Of a DNA stretch of 64,000 nucleotides, positions 12,445 to 23,493 are shown one piece after another. The stretch's first letter is position 1. Each line of letters begins with the position of its first letter. A program made the translations under genes and the position numbers. A model generated the notes under the pieces. It did no database searches. It was not told where the DNA came from and saw only the letters and a program-made list of their open reading frames with translations. The DNA is from Synchiropus splendidus. Its lineage: Eukaryota; Chordata; Actinopteri; Syngnathiformes; Callionymidae. The stretch lies in the NCBI RefSeq assembly GCF_027744825.2, contig NC_071339.1, positions 24,677,501 through 24,741,500 of the forward strand, in the 5' to 3' direction.

Positions 12445-15400
12445 ATGGCGGCGCCTTGTCAGGCAGCGGCTACTGAGGGTCCCGGTAACAAAGCCAAATG
12501 TATGTATAATACAATGAAAATGAAACAATCAACGAACGAACGAACAAACAGTGGAAACGGCGCAATGCGTTTATTAGGATATGACCGGCAAACGATTATT
12601 AATCTGAGGGATTTCAACGGCTTTTATCCCGTTAGCGCGGAGACACGGACGACGCTACACGACCTCGGTCTGTTCCACCGGTCGGATCCAAGAATCTACA
12701 GCATAGCGAAGCCCCGCCAGTCAGATTCAGAGACCTACAGCACAGCGAAGCCCCTCCCCAGCAGCAGGGATCATCATCACGGGGGACATCGGAGGCGGTG
12801 CGAGAGGAAGCAGAAGCGCGGTTGCCGCGGCGGAATTAAGGCTAAGCTAAATGCTAACCCGTTCCGCTCGCCGCTCCCGTCGGTCCTGCTCTCTAACGTG
12901 CGCTCGCTAGAAAACAAACTGGACTATTTGAAACTGGACTTGAACACCCGAAGGGAGACACGGAACTGTTGCGTGCTGATCCTCACGGAGACGTGGCTCA
13001 ACTCTTCTGTCCCGGACACCGCTATTAGCCTGGAAGGGCTAACAGCGTTCAGGGCGGACAGGAACCACGTGCTCACAGGTAAAACCCGGGGAGGGGGTGT
13101 CTGCATCTACATCAACAACAACTGGTGTATCAACACAACTCTGGTCTCCAGTCACTGCTGTGTGGACATAGAGTTTCTGATTGTGAAATGCAGACCCTTC
13201 TACTTGCCACGTGAGTTCACCAGCGTCACAGTGGTGGCCCTGTACATCCCTCCAAGCGCTGACTGCAAACAGGCCCTGAGTGTCCTCCATCAAGCCATCA
13301 GCGACGTGCAGTCCACACACCCGGAGAGTGTCTTCATTGTGGCAGGGGACTTTAACCAGGCCAATATGAAGACTGTGCTTCCAGCCTTTCACCAGCATGT
13401 GGACTTCGCTACTCGTGGGGAGAACACCCTGGACCTGGTCTACACCAACATCAAGAAGGCGTACAGAGCTGTCCCTCGTCCTCACCTCGGCTCCTCAGAT
13501 CATCTCTCTGTGTTGCTGGTCCCTGCATACCAGCCCCTGCTCATCAGAGAGAAACCAGCAGTGAGGACAGTGAGAGTGTGGCCAGAGGGAGCCATGTCAG
13601 CCCTTCAGGACTGTTTTGAACGTACTGACTGGAGCATGTTCAAGGATGCTGCTACGGACTGTAGTCAGCAAACAGACGTGGAGGAGTATGCGTCAGTGGT
13701 GACTGGCTACATCCACTGGTGCATGGAGAGGGTCACAGTCAACAAGACCATCGTCACTCGGGCCAATCAGAAGCCTTGGATGACGAAAGAGGTGCGTGAT
13801 AGACTGAGGGAGCGAAATGCTGCGTTCAAATCTGGAGATGGAGCGGCACTCAGATCAGCGAGGGCGAATCTGAACCGTGAAATCCGGGCAGCGAAGCGCG
13901 CCCACAGTCGGAAGGTCCAAGGCTTCTTTCAGAATGCCAGCAACACCAGGCAACTGTGGCAGGGCATCCAGACGGTCACAGGCTATAAAGCCTCTCCCCC
14001 TCCCTGCCGTGACGACATCAGCTTCCTCAATGAGCTGAATAACTTCTTTGGAATGTTTGAAGCTCTCAATACCAACCCTGCGAGGAAAGCTGCCCCCCAC
14101 TCTGACGAACAGACGCTCAGACTGGACACCGCTACGGTGCAGAGAACTCTGAGGAAGGTGAACGCAAGTAAGGCTGCAGGCCCTGACAACATTCCTGGAC
14201 GACTGATTAAGGAATGTGCTGACCAGCTGTCCCAAGTGCTCACGGACATCTTCAACACCTCTCTGACCCAGGCGGTCGTCCCTCCATGTTTCAAGTCGGC
14301 CATAATTATTCCTGTGCCCAAGAAACCGACCACCACGTGTCTGAACGACTTTCGCCCCGTTGCACTAACATCCACCATCATGAAGTGCTTCGAGAGGGTG
14401 GTGAAGGACCACATCGTCTCCATACTCCCCGCCTCATTCGACCCGTTCCAGTTTGCGTACCAGCCGAACCGCTCCACTGAGGACGCCATCTCCACTGCTC
14501 TCCACCTGAGCCTGGAGCACCTAGAGAAGAAGAACGCTCTGGTTCGGATGCTGTTCCTGGACTTCAGCTCAGCTTTTAATACCATCATCCCACAGGACCT
14601 GGTACATAAATTGGAGCAACTAGGAGTGGAGACCTCCATGTGCAACTGGCTGCTGGACTTTCTCACCAACAGAACCCAGTCTGTCCGAGTAGGAAGTAAC
14701 ACGTCAAGTGTTATCTCCCAGAACATCGGCTCCCCTCAGGGATGTGTCCTCAGCCCACTGCTGTTCACTCTGCTGACCCACGACTGTCGCCCCAAGTATA
14801 GCAGCAACCACATCCTGAAGTACGCGGACGACACAATGGTTGTGGGTCTCATCCAGGACAATGATGAACTGGCCTACAGGGAGGAGGTGCAACATCTGGT
14901 GGACTGGTGTGAGACAAACAATCTGGCCCTGAATCTCGACAAGACGAAGGAGATTGTCGTGGACTTCGGGAGATCAAGACACAGCCATGCCCCTCTTTAC
15001 ATCAACAACAGGGCTGTGGAAGTGGTGAGTACAACCAAATACCTGGGTGTGCACATCACAGACGATCTTAGCTGGTCACTCCACACCTCCTCCCTGGCAA
15101 AGAAGGCACAGCAGCGTCTGCACTTCCTGAGGCGGATGAGAAGAGCTTCCCTGCCCCCCCCCATCCTGACCACCTTCTACAGAGGGACAATCGAGAGCCT
15201 GCTGACCAGCTGCATCTCCGTCTGGTCTGGGAGCTGCAGTGCATCAGACTGGAAGTCTCTGCAGAGGGTGGTGAGGACAGCGGAGAAAATCACCGGGACC
15301 CCGCTCCCTGCCATCAAGGATATAGCAGATATTCGCTGCTTATCCAGGGCACAAAGGATCATCGCGGACTCTACTCATCCAAACTATGCACTGTTCTCCC

Positions 15401-15504
15401 TCCTGCCATCTGGCAGACGGTTCCGTAGCATCCGATGCAGAACCACCAGATTCAGGAACAGTTTTGTTCCTGGTGCTGTCAGGTTGCTGAACATGGGACA
15501 ATAG
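12445..15504 (+). CDS. LINE A ORF: APE endonuclease / reverse transcriptase, 1019 aa, uninterrupted
   Basis: The protein would nick target DNA and copy element RNA at the nick (target-primed reverse transcription). I start at the ATG at 12445; the open frame extends only one codon further, to a TTG. A basic N-terminal part (to about residue 140) contains the MRLLGYDR block. The APE-type endonuclease spans about 145-360, with N151 (LLSNVRS), E182 (LTETWL), Y267 (ALYIPP), D302 and N304 (AGDFNQAN), and D352-H353 (SSDHLS). A linker with KPWMT and a basic helix follows. The reverse transcriptase spans about 560-860: NDFRPVALTS from 634, motif A FLDFSSAF with D706, SPQGC from 763, and YADD at 793-796. 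The C terminus ends RNSFVPGAVRLLN, a signature shared with LINE B. All catalytic residues I can check are present and there is no stop or frameshift, even across a C9 run near 15150. Enzymatic competence is inferred, not shown. Confidence 0.93.
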   Translation: MAAPCQAAATEGPGNKAKCMYNTMKMKQSTNERTNSGNGAMRLLGYDRQTIINLRDFNGFYPVSAETRTTLHDLGLFHRSDPRIYSIAKPRQSDSETYSTAKPLPSSRDHHHGGHRRRCERKQKRGCRGGIKAKLNANPFRSPLPSVLLSNVRSLENKLDYLKLDLNTRRETRNCCVLILTETWLNSSVPDTAISLEGLTAFRADRNHVLTGKTRGGGVCIYINNNWCINTTLVSSHCCVDIEFLIVKCRPFYLPREFTSVTVVALYIPPSADCKQALSVLHQAISDVQSTHPESVFIVAGDFNQANMKTVLPAFHQHVDFATRGENTLDLVYTNIKKAYRAVPRPHLGSSDHLSVLLVPAYQPLLIREKPAVRTVRVWPEGAMSALQDCFERTDWSMFKDAATDCSQQTDVEEYASVVTGYIHWCMERVTVNKTIVTRANQKPWMTKEVRDRLRERNAAFKSGDGAALRSARANLNREIRAAKRAHSRKVQGFFQNASNTRQLWQGIQTVTGYKASPPPCRDDISFLNELNNFFGMFEALNTNPARKAAPHSDEQTLRLDTATVQRTLRKVNASKAAGPDNIPGRLIKECADQLSQVLTDIFNTSLTQAVVPPCFKSAIIIPVPKKPTTTCLNDFRPVALTSTIMKCFERVVKDHIVSILPASFDPFQFAYQPNRSTEDAISTALHLSLEHLEKKNALVRMLFLDFSSAFNTIIPQDLVHKLEQLGVETSMCNWLLDFLTNRTQSVRVGSNTSSVISQNIGSPQGCVLSPLLFTLLTHDCRPKYSSNHILKYADDTMVVGLIQDNDELAYREEVQHLVDWCETNNLALNLDKTKEIVVDFGRSRHSHAPLYINNRAVEVVSTTKYLGVHITDDLSWSLHTSSLAKKAQQRLHFLRRMRRASLPPPILTTFYRGTIESLLTSCISVWSGSCSASDWKSLQRVVRTAEKITGTPLPAIKDIADIRCLSRAQRIIADSTHPNYALFSLLPSGRRFRSIRCRTTRFRNSFVPGAVRLLNMGQ

Positions 15505-15716
15505 CTGCAATACTGTTTATTTGTTCAATTGTACATCCTCTGGACTGGCACTTATCTGTTATTATTTTATTATTATTTATCTATCTATTTATTTTTGGAC
15601 ATTTCGTTTGTTTTTGGAAACTGGAGGCCTCAGACCGAAATTTCGTTGCCATCATATAGAAATATGTTTTGTGCAATGACAATAAAGAAAGTCTAAGTCT
15701 AAGTCTAAGTCTAAGT
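15505..15716 (+). other. LINE A 3' UTR and hexamer tail
   Basis: This is a non-coding stretch after the TAG stop. It includes a T-rich segment around 15560-15610, a GCAATGACAATAAAG box with AATAAA at 15681-15686, and four GTCTAA units plus a partial unit from 15691. The tail runs directly into the satellite. The hexamer repeat is the probable 3' recognition end used during integration, as known for L2/CR1-type LINEs. Confidence 0.85.
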
Positions 15717-17509
15717 CTTCCCTCCAAAGTTATGGCACAATGCAGAAAACGCGTTTACAGCCTGAGATAAGGTGGGTTCCGGAACGCCAAACATAAAAAT
15801 GTTGATAACTTTGGAAAAACACTTCAGACAGCTTAGATTTGATGTGCAACTGCTGGAAAGAGCCTTTCTGCTATAGTGGAAGTTGAAAATTTCATGTTCT
15901 GAAGCTTCCCTGCAAAGTTATGGCACATTGCAGAAAACGCGTTTTCAGCCTGAGATAAGGACGATTCCGGAACGCCAAACATAAAAATGTTGATAACTTT
16001 GGAAAAACAAATCAGACAGCTTAGATTTGATGTGCAACTACTAGAAAGACCCTTTCTGCTATATTGGGAGGTGAAAATTTCATGTTCTGAAGCTTCCCTG
16101 CAAAGTTGTGGGACAATGCAGAAAATGATTTTTCATCCAGTGATAAGGTCGATTCAGGAACACCAAACATAAAAATGTTGAAAACTTTCGAAAAACACAT
16201 CAGGCAGCTTAGATTTGATGTGCAACTACGAGAAATACCCTTTCTGCTCTAGTGGGACGTGAAAATTTCATGTTTTAAAGCTTCCCTGCAAAGTTATGGC
16301 ACAATGCAGAAAACGATTTTTCAGCCTGAGAAAAGGTGGGTTCCACAACGCCAAACATAAAAATGTTGATAACTTTGGAAATACACTTCAGACAGCTTAG
16401 ATTTGATGCGCAACTACAAGAAAGACCCTTTCTGCTATATTGTTAGGTCAGAATTTCATGTTCTGAAGCTTCCCTGCAAAGTTATGGGACAATGCTGAAA
16501 ACGATTTTTCACCCTGAGATAAGGTCGATTCCGGAACGCCAAACATAAAAATGTTGATAACTTTCGAAAAACACTTCAGACAGCTTAGATTTGTTGTGCA
16601 ACTACTAGAAATACCCTTTCTTCTCTAGTGGAAGGTGAAAATTTCATGTTCTGAAGCTTCCCTGCAAAGTTATGGCACAATGCAGAAAACGCGTTTTCAG
16701 CGTGAGATAAGGTCGATTCCGGAACGCCAAAGATAAAAATGTTGATAACTTTGGAACAACTCATCAGACAGCTTAGATTTGATGTGCAACTACTGGAAAG
16801 ACCCTTTCTGCTATAGTGGGAGGTGAAACTTTCATGTTCTGAAGCTTCCCTGCAAAGTTATGGCACAATGCAGAAAACGCGTTTTCGGCCTGAGATAAGG
16901 TCGATTCAGGAACACCAAACATAAAAATGTTGAAAACTTTCGAAACACACATCAGGCAGCTTAGATTTGATGTGCAACTACGAGAAAGACCCTTTCTGCT
17001 ATAGTGGGAGGTGAAAATATCATGTTCTGAGGCTTTCCTGCAAAGTTATGGCAAATTGCGTAAAACGCGTTTTCAGCTTGAGATAAGGTTGATTCCGGAA
17101 CGCCAAACATGAGAATGTTGATAACTTTGGAAAAACACTTCAGACAACTTAGATTTGATGTGCAACTACTAGAAATACCCCTTCTGATACAGTGGGAGGA
17201 GAAAATTTCATGTTCTGAAGTCTCCCTGCAAAGTTATGGCACAATGCAGAAAACGCGTTTTCAGCCTGAGATAAGGTGGGTTCAAGAACGCCAAACATAA
17301 AAATGTTGATAACTTTGGAAAAACACTTCAGACAGCTTAGATTTGTTGTGCAACTACTAGAAATACCCTTTCTGCTCTAGTGGGAGGTGAAAATTTCATG
17401 TTCTAAAGCTTCCCTGCAAAGTTATGGCACAATGCAGAAAACACGTTTTCTGCCTGAGATAAGGTCGATTCCGGAACGCCAAACATAAAAATGTTGATAA
17501 CTCAGGAAA

Positions 17510-19920
17510 AACTCTACAGACAGCTTAGATTTGATGTGCAACTACTAGAAAGACCCTTTCTACTATAGCGGCAAGTGAATATTTCATGTTCTAAAGCTTC
17601 CCTGCAAAGTTATGGCACAATGCAGAAAACACGTTTTAAGCGTGAGATAAGGAGAGTTCCGGAACGGCAAACATAAAAATGTTGATAACTTTGGAACAAC
17701 ACATCAGACCGCTTAGATTTGATTTGCAACTACTAGAAAGACCATTTCTGCTATAGTGGGAGGTGAAAATTTCATATTCTGCAGCTTTCCTGCAAAGTGA
17801 TGACACCATGCAGAAAACGCGTTTTCAGCCTGAGATAAGGTTGTTTCTGGAACGCCAAACATAAAAATGGTGTTAACTCAGGAAAAACTCTACAGACAGC
17901 TTAGATTTGATGTGCAACTACTAGAAATATCCTTTCTGCTATAGTGGGAAGTGAAAATTTCATATTCTGAAGCTTCCCTGAAAAGTTTATGCACAATGCA
18001 GAAAACGCGTTTTCATCCTGAGATAAGGTCGATTCCGGAACGCCAAACATAAAAATGTTGATAACTTTCGAAAAACACTTCAGACAGCTTAGATTTGTTG
18101 TGCAACTACTAGAAAGACCCTTTCTACTATAGCGGCAAGTGAATATTTCATGTTCTTAAGCTTCCCTGCAAAGTTATGGCACAATGCAGAAAACGCGTTT
18201 TCATCCTGAGATAAGGTCGATTCCGGAACGCCAAACATAAAAATGTTGATAACTTTGGAACAACACATCAGACCGCTTAGATTTGATGTGCAACTACTAG
18301 AAAAACCATTTCTGCTAGAGTGGGAGGTGAAAATTTCATGTTCTGAAGTTTCCCTGCAAAGTTATGGCACAATGCAGAAAATGCGTTTTCAATAAGGTGC
18401 GATCCGGAACGCCAAACAAAAAAATGTTGATAACTTTCGAAAAGCACTTCAGACAGCTTAGATTTGTTGTGCAACTACTAGAAAGACCCTTTCTGCTATA
18501 GTGGGAGGTGAAAATTTCATATTCTGCAGCTTTCCTGCAAAGTGATGACACCATGCAGAAAACGCGTTTTCAGCCTGAGATAAGGTCATTTCCGGAACGC
18601 CAAACATAAGAATGTTGATAACTTTGGAAAAACACTTCAGACAGGTTAGATTTGATGTGCAACTACTAGAAGGACCCTTTCTGCAATAGTGGCAGGTTAA
18701 AATTTCATGTTCTGAAGCTTCCCTCCAAAGTTATGGCGCAATGCAGAAAACGCATTTACAGCCTGAGATAAGGTGGGTTCCGGAACGCCAAACATAAAAA
18801 TGTTGATAACTTTGGAAAAACACTTCAGACAGCTTAGATTTGATGTGCAAGTACGAGAAAGACCCTTTCTGCTATAGTGGGAGGTGAAAACTTCATGTTC
18901 TGAAGCTTCCCTGCAAAGTTATTGCACAATGCGTAAAACGCGTTTTCAGCCTGAGATAAGAACGATTCCGGAACGCCAAACATAAAAATGTTGATAACTT
19001 TGGAAAAACACATCAGACAGCTTAGATTTGATGTGCAACTACTAGAAAGACCCTTTCTGCTATAGTGGGAGGTGAACATTTCATGTTCTGAAGCTTCCCT
19101 GCAAAGTTATGGCACAATGCAGAAAACCTGTTTTCAGCCTAAGATAAGGTGGGTTCCGGAACGCCAAACATAAAAATGTTGATAACTTTCGAAAAACACT
19201 TCTGACAGCTTAGATTTGATGTGCAACTACTAGAAAGACCCTTTCTGCTATGGTGGGAGGCGAACATTTCATGTTCTGAAGCTTCCCTGAAAAGTTATGG
19301 CACAATGCATAAAACGCGTTTTCAGTCTGAGATTAGGTGGGTTCCGGAACGCCAAACATAAAAATGTTGATAACTTTCGAAAAAAACTCTTCAGACAGCT
19401 TAGATTTGATGTGCAACTACTAGAAAGACCCTATCTGCTATAGTGGGAGGCGAACATTTCATGTTCTGAAGCTTCCCTGAAAAGTTATGGCACAATGCAG
19501 AAAACGCGTTTTCAGTCTGAGATAAGGTGGATACCAGAACGCCAAACATAAAAATGTTCATAACTTTGGAAAAACACTTCAGGCAGCTTAGATTTGATGT
19601 GCAACTACTAGAAAGACCCTTTCTACTATAGAGGCAAGTGAATATTTCATGTTCTAAAGCTTCCCTGCAAAGTTATGGCACAATGCAGAAAACACGTTTT
19701 AAGCGTGAGATAAGGAGAGTTCCGGAACGCCAAACATAAAAATGTTGATAACTTTGGAACAACACATCAGACCGCTTAGATTTGATGTGCAACTACTAGA
19801 AAGACCATTTCTGCTATAGTGGGAGGTGAAAATTTCATGTTCTGAAGTTTCCCTGGAAAGTTATGGCACAATGCAGAAAATGCGTTTTCAATAAGGTGCG
19901 ATCCGGAACGCCAAACAAAG
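17510..19920 (+). repeat. Patchwork of 8- and 11-monomer duplications
   Basis: A monomer with CGTGAGATAAGGAGAGTTCC at 17641 recurs at 19704, an offset of 2063 bp (11 monomers), with its flanks. The monomer with the 7-bp deletion (GTTTTCAATAAGGTGCGATC near 18385) recurs near 19884, an offset of about 1499 bp (8 monomers). Both are preceded by the linked variant GGAACAACACATCAGACCGC. The monomer ending CTGCAGCTTTCCTGCAAAGTGATGAC also occurs twice (about 17780 and 18526). Overlapping offsets of different length point to successive unequal exchanges. Confidence 0.75.
18640..18850 (+). other. LINE-free paralogue of the LINE A insertion site
   Basis: The sequence left of 18721 matches the left flank of LINE A for at least 70 bp, including the unusual AGAAGGACCC and CAATAGTGGCAGGTTAAAA variants. 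The sequence right of 18718 matches the right flank for about 130 bp, including CCTCCAAAG and TTACAGCCTG, with two differences (GCGCA for GCACA and CGCA for CGCG). The undisrupted junction is GAAGCTTCCCTCC, with CTTC at 18718-18721. A second, less close relative of the right flank lies near 36863-36965. Confidence 0.85.
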
Positions 19921-22900
19921 AAATGTTGATAACTTTGGAAAAACACTTCAGACAGCTTAGATTTGATGTGCAACTGCTGGAAAGAGCCTTTCTGCTATAG
20001 TGGAAGTTGAAAATTTCATGTTCTGAAGCTTCCCTGCAAAGTTATGGCACATTGCAGAAAACGCGTTAACAGCCTGAGATAAGGTGGGTTCCGGAACGCC
20101 AAACATAAAAATGTTGAAAACCTCCGAAAAACACTTCAGACAGCTTAGATTTGATGTGCAAGTACGAGAAAGACCGTTTCTGCTATAGTGGGAGGTGAAA
20201 ATTTCATGTTCTGAAACTTCCCTGCAAAGTTATTGCACAATGCGTAAAACGCGTTTTCAGCCTGAGATGAGGACGATTCCGGAACGCCAAACATAAAAAT
20301 GTTGATAACATTGGAAAAACACATCAGAGAGCTTAGATTTGATGTGCAACTACTAGAAAGACCCTTTCTGCTATAGTGGGAGGTGAAAATTTCATGTTCT
20401 GAAGCTTCCCTGCAAAGTTATGGCACAATGCAGAAAACGCGTTTTCGGCCTGAGATAAGGTCGATTCAGGAACACCAAACATAAAAATGTTGAAAACTTT
20501 CGAAAAACACATCAGACAGCTTAGATTTGATGTGCAACTACGAGAAAGACCCTTCATGCTATAGTGGCAGGTGAAAATTTCATGTTCTGAAGCTTCCCTG
20601 CAAAGTTATGGCACAATGCAGAAAACGCGTATTCAGACTGAGATAAGGTGGGTTCCAGAACGCCAAACAGAAAAAAGTAGATAACTTTGGAAAAACATAT
20701 CAGACAGCTTAGATTTGATGTGCAACTACTAGAAAGACCCTTTCTGCTATAGTGGGAGGTGGAAATTTCATGTTCTGAAGCTTCCCTGCCAAGTTATGGC
20801 ACAATTCCGAAAACGCATTTTCAGCCTGAGATAAGGTCGATTCCGGAACGCCAAACATAAAAAAGTTGATAACTTTTGAAATACACTTCAGACAGCTTAG
20901 ATTTGATGTGCAAGTACTAGAAATACCCTTTCTGCTATAGTGGGAGGTGAAAATTTCATGTTCTGAAGCTTCCCTGCAAAGTTATGGCACAATGGAGAAA
21001 ACGCGTTTTCAGCCTGAGATAAGGTGGGTTCCAGAACGCCAAACATAAAAATGTTGATAACTTTGGAAAAACACTTCAGACAGCTTAGATTTGATGTGCA
21101 ACTACGAGAAAGACCCTTTCTGCTATAGTGGGATGTGAAAATTTCATGTTCCGAAGCTTCCCTGCAAAGTTATGGCACAATTCCGAAAATGCGTTTTCAG
21201 CCTGAGATAAGGTCGATTCCGGAACGCCAAACATAAAAATGTTGCTAACTTTGGAAAAACACTTCAGACAGCTTAGATTTGATGTGCAACTACTAGAAAG
21301 ACCATTTCTGCTATAGTGGGATGTGAAAATTTCATGTTCTGAAGCTTGCCTGCAAAGTTATGGCACAATGCAGAAAACACGTCTTCAGCCTGAGATAAAA
21401 TAGATTCCGGTACGCCAAACATAAAAATGTTGATAACTTTGGAAAAACACATCAGACTGCTTAGATTTTATGTGCAACTACTAGAAAGACCCTTTCTGAT
21501 ATAGTGGGTGGTGAAAATTCGATGATCTGAAGCTTCCCACCAAAGTTATGGCACAATGCGTAAAACGCGTTTTCAGCCTGAGATAAGGTCGATTCCGGAA
21601 CGCCAAACATAAAAATGTTGATAACTTTGGAAAAACACTTCAGACAGCTGATATTTGATGTGCAACTTAAAGACAGACCCTTTCTGCTATAGTGGGAGGT
21701 GAAAATTTCATGTTCTGAAGCTTCCCTGCAAAGTTATGCCACAATGCAGCAAACGCGTTTTCAGCCTGAGATAAGGTGGGTTCCGGAACGCCAAACATAA
21801 AAATGTTGATAACAGTAGAAAAACACTTCAAGACAGCTTAGATTTGATGTGCAACTACGAGAAAGACCCTTTCTGCTATAGTGGGAGGTGAAAATATCAT
21901 GTTCAGAAGCTTCCCTGCAAAGTTATGGCACAATGCGTAAAACGCGTTTTCAGCGTTAGATGAGGTTGATTTCAGAACACCAAACATAAAAATGTTGAGA
22001 ACTTTGGACAAACACTTCAGACAGCGTAGATTTGATCTGCAACTACGAGAAAGACCCTTTCAGCTAAAGTCGGAGGTGAACATTTCATGTTCTGAGGCTT
22101 TCCTGCAAAGTTATGGCAAATTGCGTAAAACGCATTTTCAGCCTGAGACAAGGTTGTTTCTGGAACGCCAAACATAAAAATGGTGATAACTTTGGAAAAA
22201 CACTTCAGACAGCTTAGATTTGATGTGCAACTACTAGAAAGACCTTTTCTGCTATAGTGGCAGGTTAAAATTTCATGCTCTGAAACTTCCCTGCAAAGTT
22301 ATGGCACAATGCAGAAAACGCGTTTTCGGCCTGAGATAAGGTCGATTCAGGAACACCAAACATAAAAATGTTGAAAACTTTGGAAAAACACTTCAGACAG
22401 CTTAAATTTGATGTGCAACTACTAGAAAGACCCGTTCTGCTATAGTGGGAGGTGAAAATATCATGTTCTGAAGCTTCCCTGCAAAGTTATGGCACAATGC
22501 GTAAAACGCGTTTTCAGCCTGAGATGAGGTTGATTTCAGAACGCCAAACATAAAAATGTTGATAACTCATGAAAAACTCTACAGACAGCTCAGATTTGAT
22601 CAGCAACTACGAGAAAGACCCTTTCAGCTAAAGTCGGAGGTGAACATTTCATGTTCTGAGGCATTCCTGCAAAGTTATGGCAAATTGCGTAAAACGCGTT
22701 TTCAGCCTGAGACAAGGTTGTTTCTGGAACGCCAAACACAAAAATGGTGATAACTTTGGAAAAACACTTCAAACTGCTTAGATTTGACGTGCAACTACTA
22801 GAAAGACCCTTTCTGCTATAGTGGGAGGCGAACATTTCATTTTCTGAAGCTTCCCTGCAAAGTTATGGCACAATGCAGAAAACGCGTTTTCGGCCTGAGA

Positions 22901-22929
22901 TAAGGTCGATTCAGGAACACCAAACATAA

Positions 22930-23493
22930 AAATCTTGAAAACTTTGGAAAAACTCTACAGACAGCTTAGATTTGATGTGCAACTACTAGAAATACCCTTT
23001 CTGCTCCGGTGGGAGGTGAAAATTTCATGTTCTAAAGCTTCCCTGCAAAGTTATGGCACAATGCAGAAAACACGTTTTCAGCCTGAGATAAGGTCGATTC
23101 CGGAACGCCAAACATAAAAATGTTAATAACTCAGGAAAAACTCTACAGACAGCTTAGATTTGATGTGCAACTACTAGAAATACCCTTTCTGCTCCGGTGG
23201 GAGGTGAAAATTTCATGTTCTAAAGCTTCCCTGCAAAGTTATGGCACAATGCAGAAAACACGTTTTCAGCCTGAGATAAGGTCGATTCCGGAACGCCAAA
23301 CATAAAAATGTTAATAACTCAGGAAAAACTCTACAGACAGCTTAGATTTGATGTGCAACTACTAGATATACCCTTTCTGCTCTAGTGGGAGGTGAAAATT
23401 TCATGTTCTAAAGCTTCCCTGCAAAGTTATGGCATAATGCAGAAAACACGTTTTCAGCGTGAGATATGGTCGATTCCGGAACGCCTAACATAA
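22930..23493 (+). repeat. Recent tandem triplication of one monomer type
   Basis: Three consecutive monomers (about 22930-23117, 23118-23305, 23306-23493) share CTCTACAGACAGC, AGA(A/T)ATACCC and TTCTAAAGC. The first two are identical for nearly the whole unit, including the rare CTGCTCCGGTGGG. The third has a handful of changes (TATACCC, GGCATAATGC, AGCGTGAGATATGG). Adjacent identity is unusual in this array, where neighbours normally differ clearly, so this looks like a very recent local amplification. Confidence 0.8.

Larger units (their letters stand above)
12431..15716 (+). mobile_element. LINE A: L2/CR1-like non-LTR retrotransposon, probably near full length
   Basis: A 3286-bp non-satellite insertion on the plus strand. 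It has a short GC-rich leader, a single long ORF for an APE endonuclease plus reverse transcriptase, a 3' UTR of about 200 bp with AATAAA at 15681, and a terminal (GTCTAA)4 GTC hexamer repeat. The satellite stops at GAAGCTTC and resumes as CTTCCCTCC, leaving the 4-bp direct repeat CTTC at 12427-12430 and 15717-15720. A LINE-free relative of the same satellite sequence lies around 18640-18850, which confirms both boundaries. Ending in short tandem repeats rather than poly(A), with little or no target duplication, is typical of the L2/CR1 group. Whether the 5' end is complete cannot be decided here. No separate ORF1 is present. Confidence 0.93.

Noticed and set aside
13983..14726. 247-codon antisense ORF and other reading frames inside LINE A
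   Set aside because: They overlap the APE-RT frame, which has recognisable catalytic motifs along its whole length. The antisense frames have none.
12445..15504. Host gene or domesticated reverse transcriptase
   Set aside because: The ORF has a LINE 3' UTR with hexamer tail, sits in satellite with a short target duplication, and an empty-site relative exists. No introns or host-gene context are visible.
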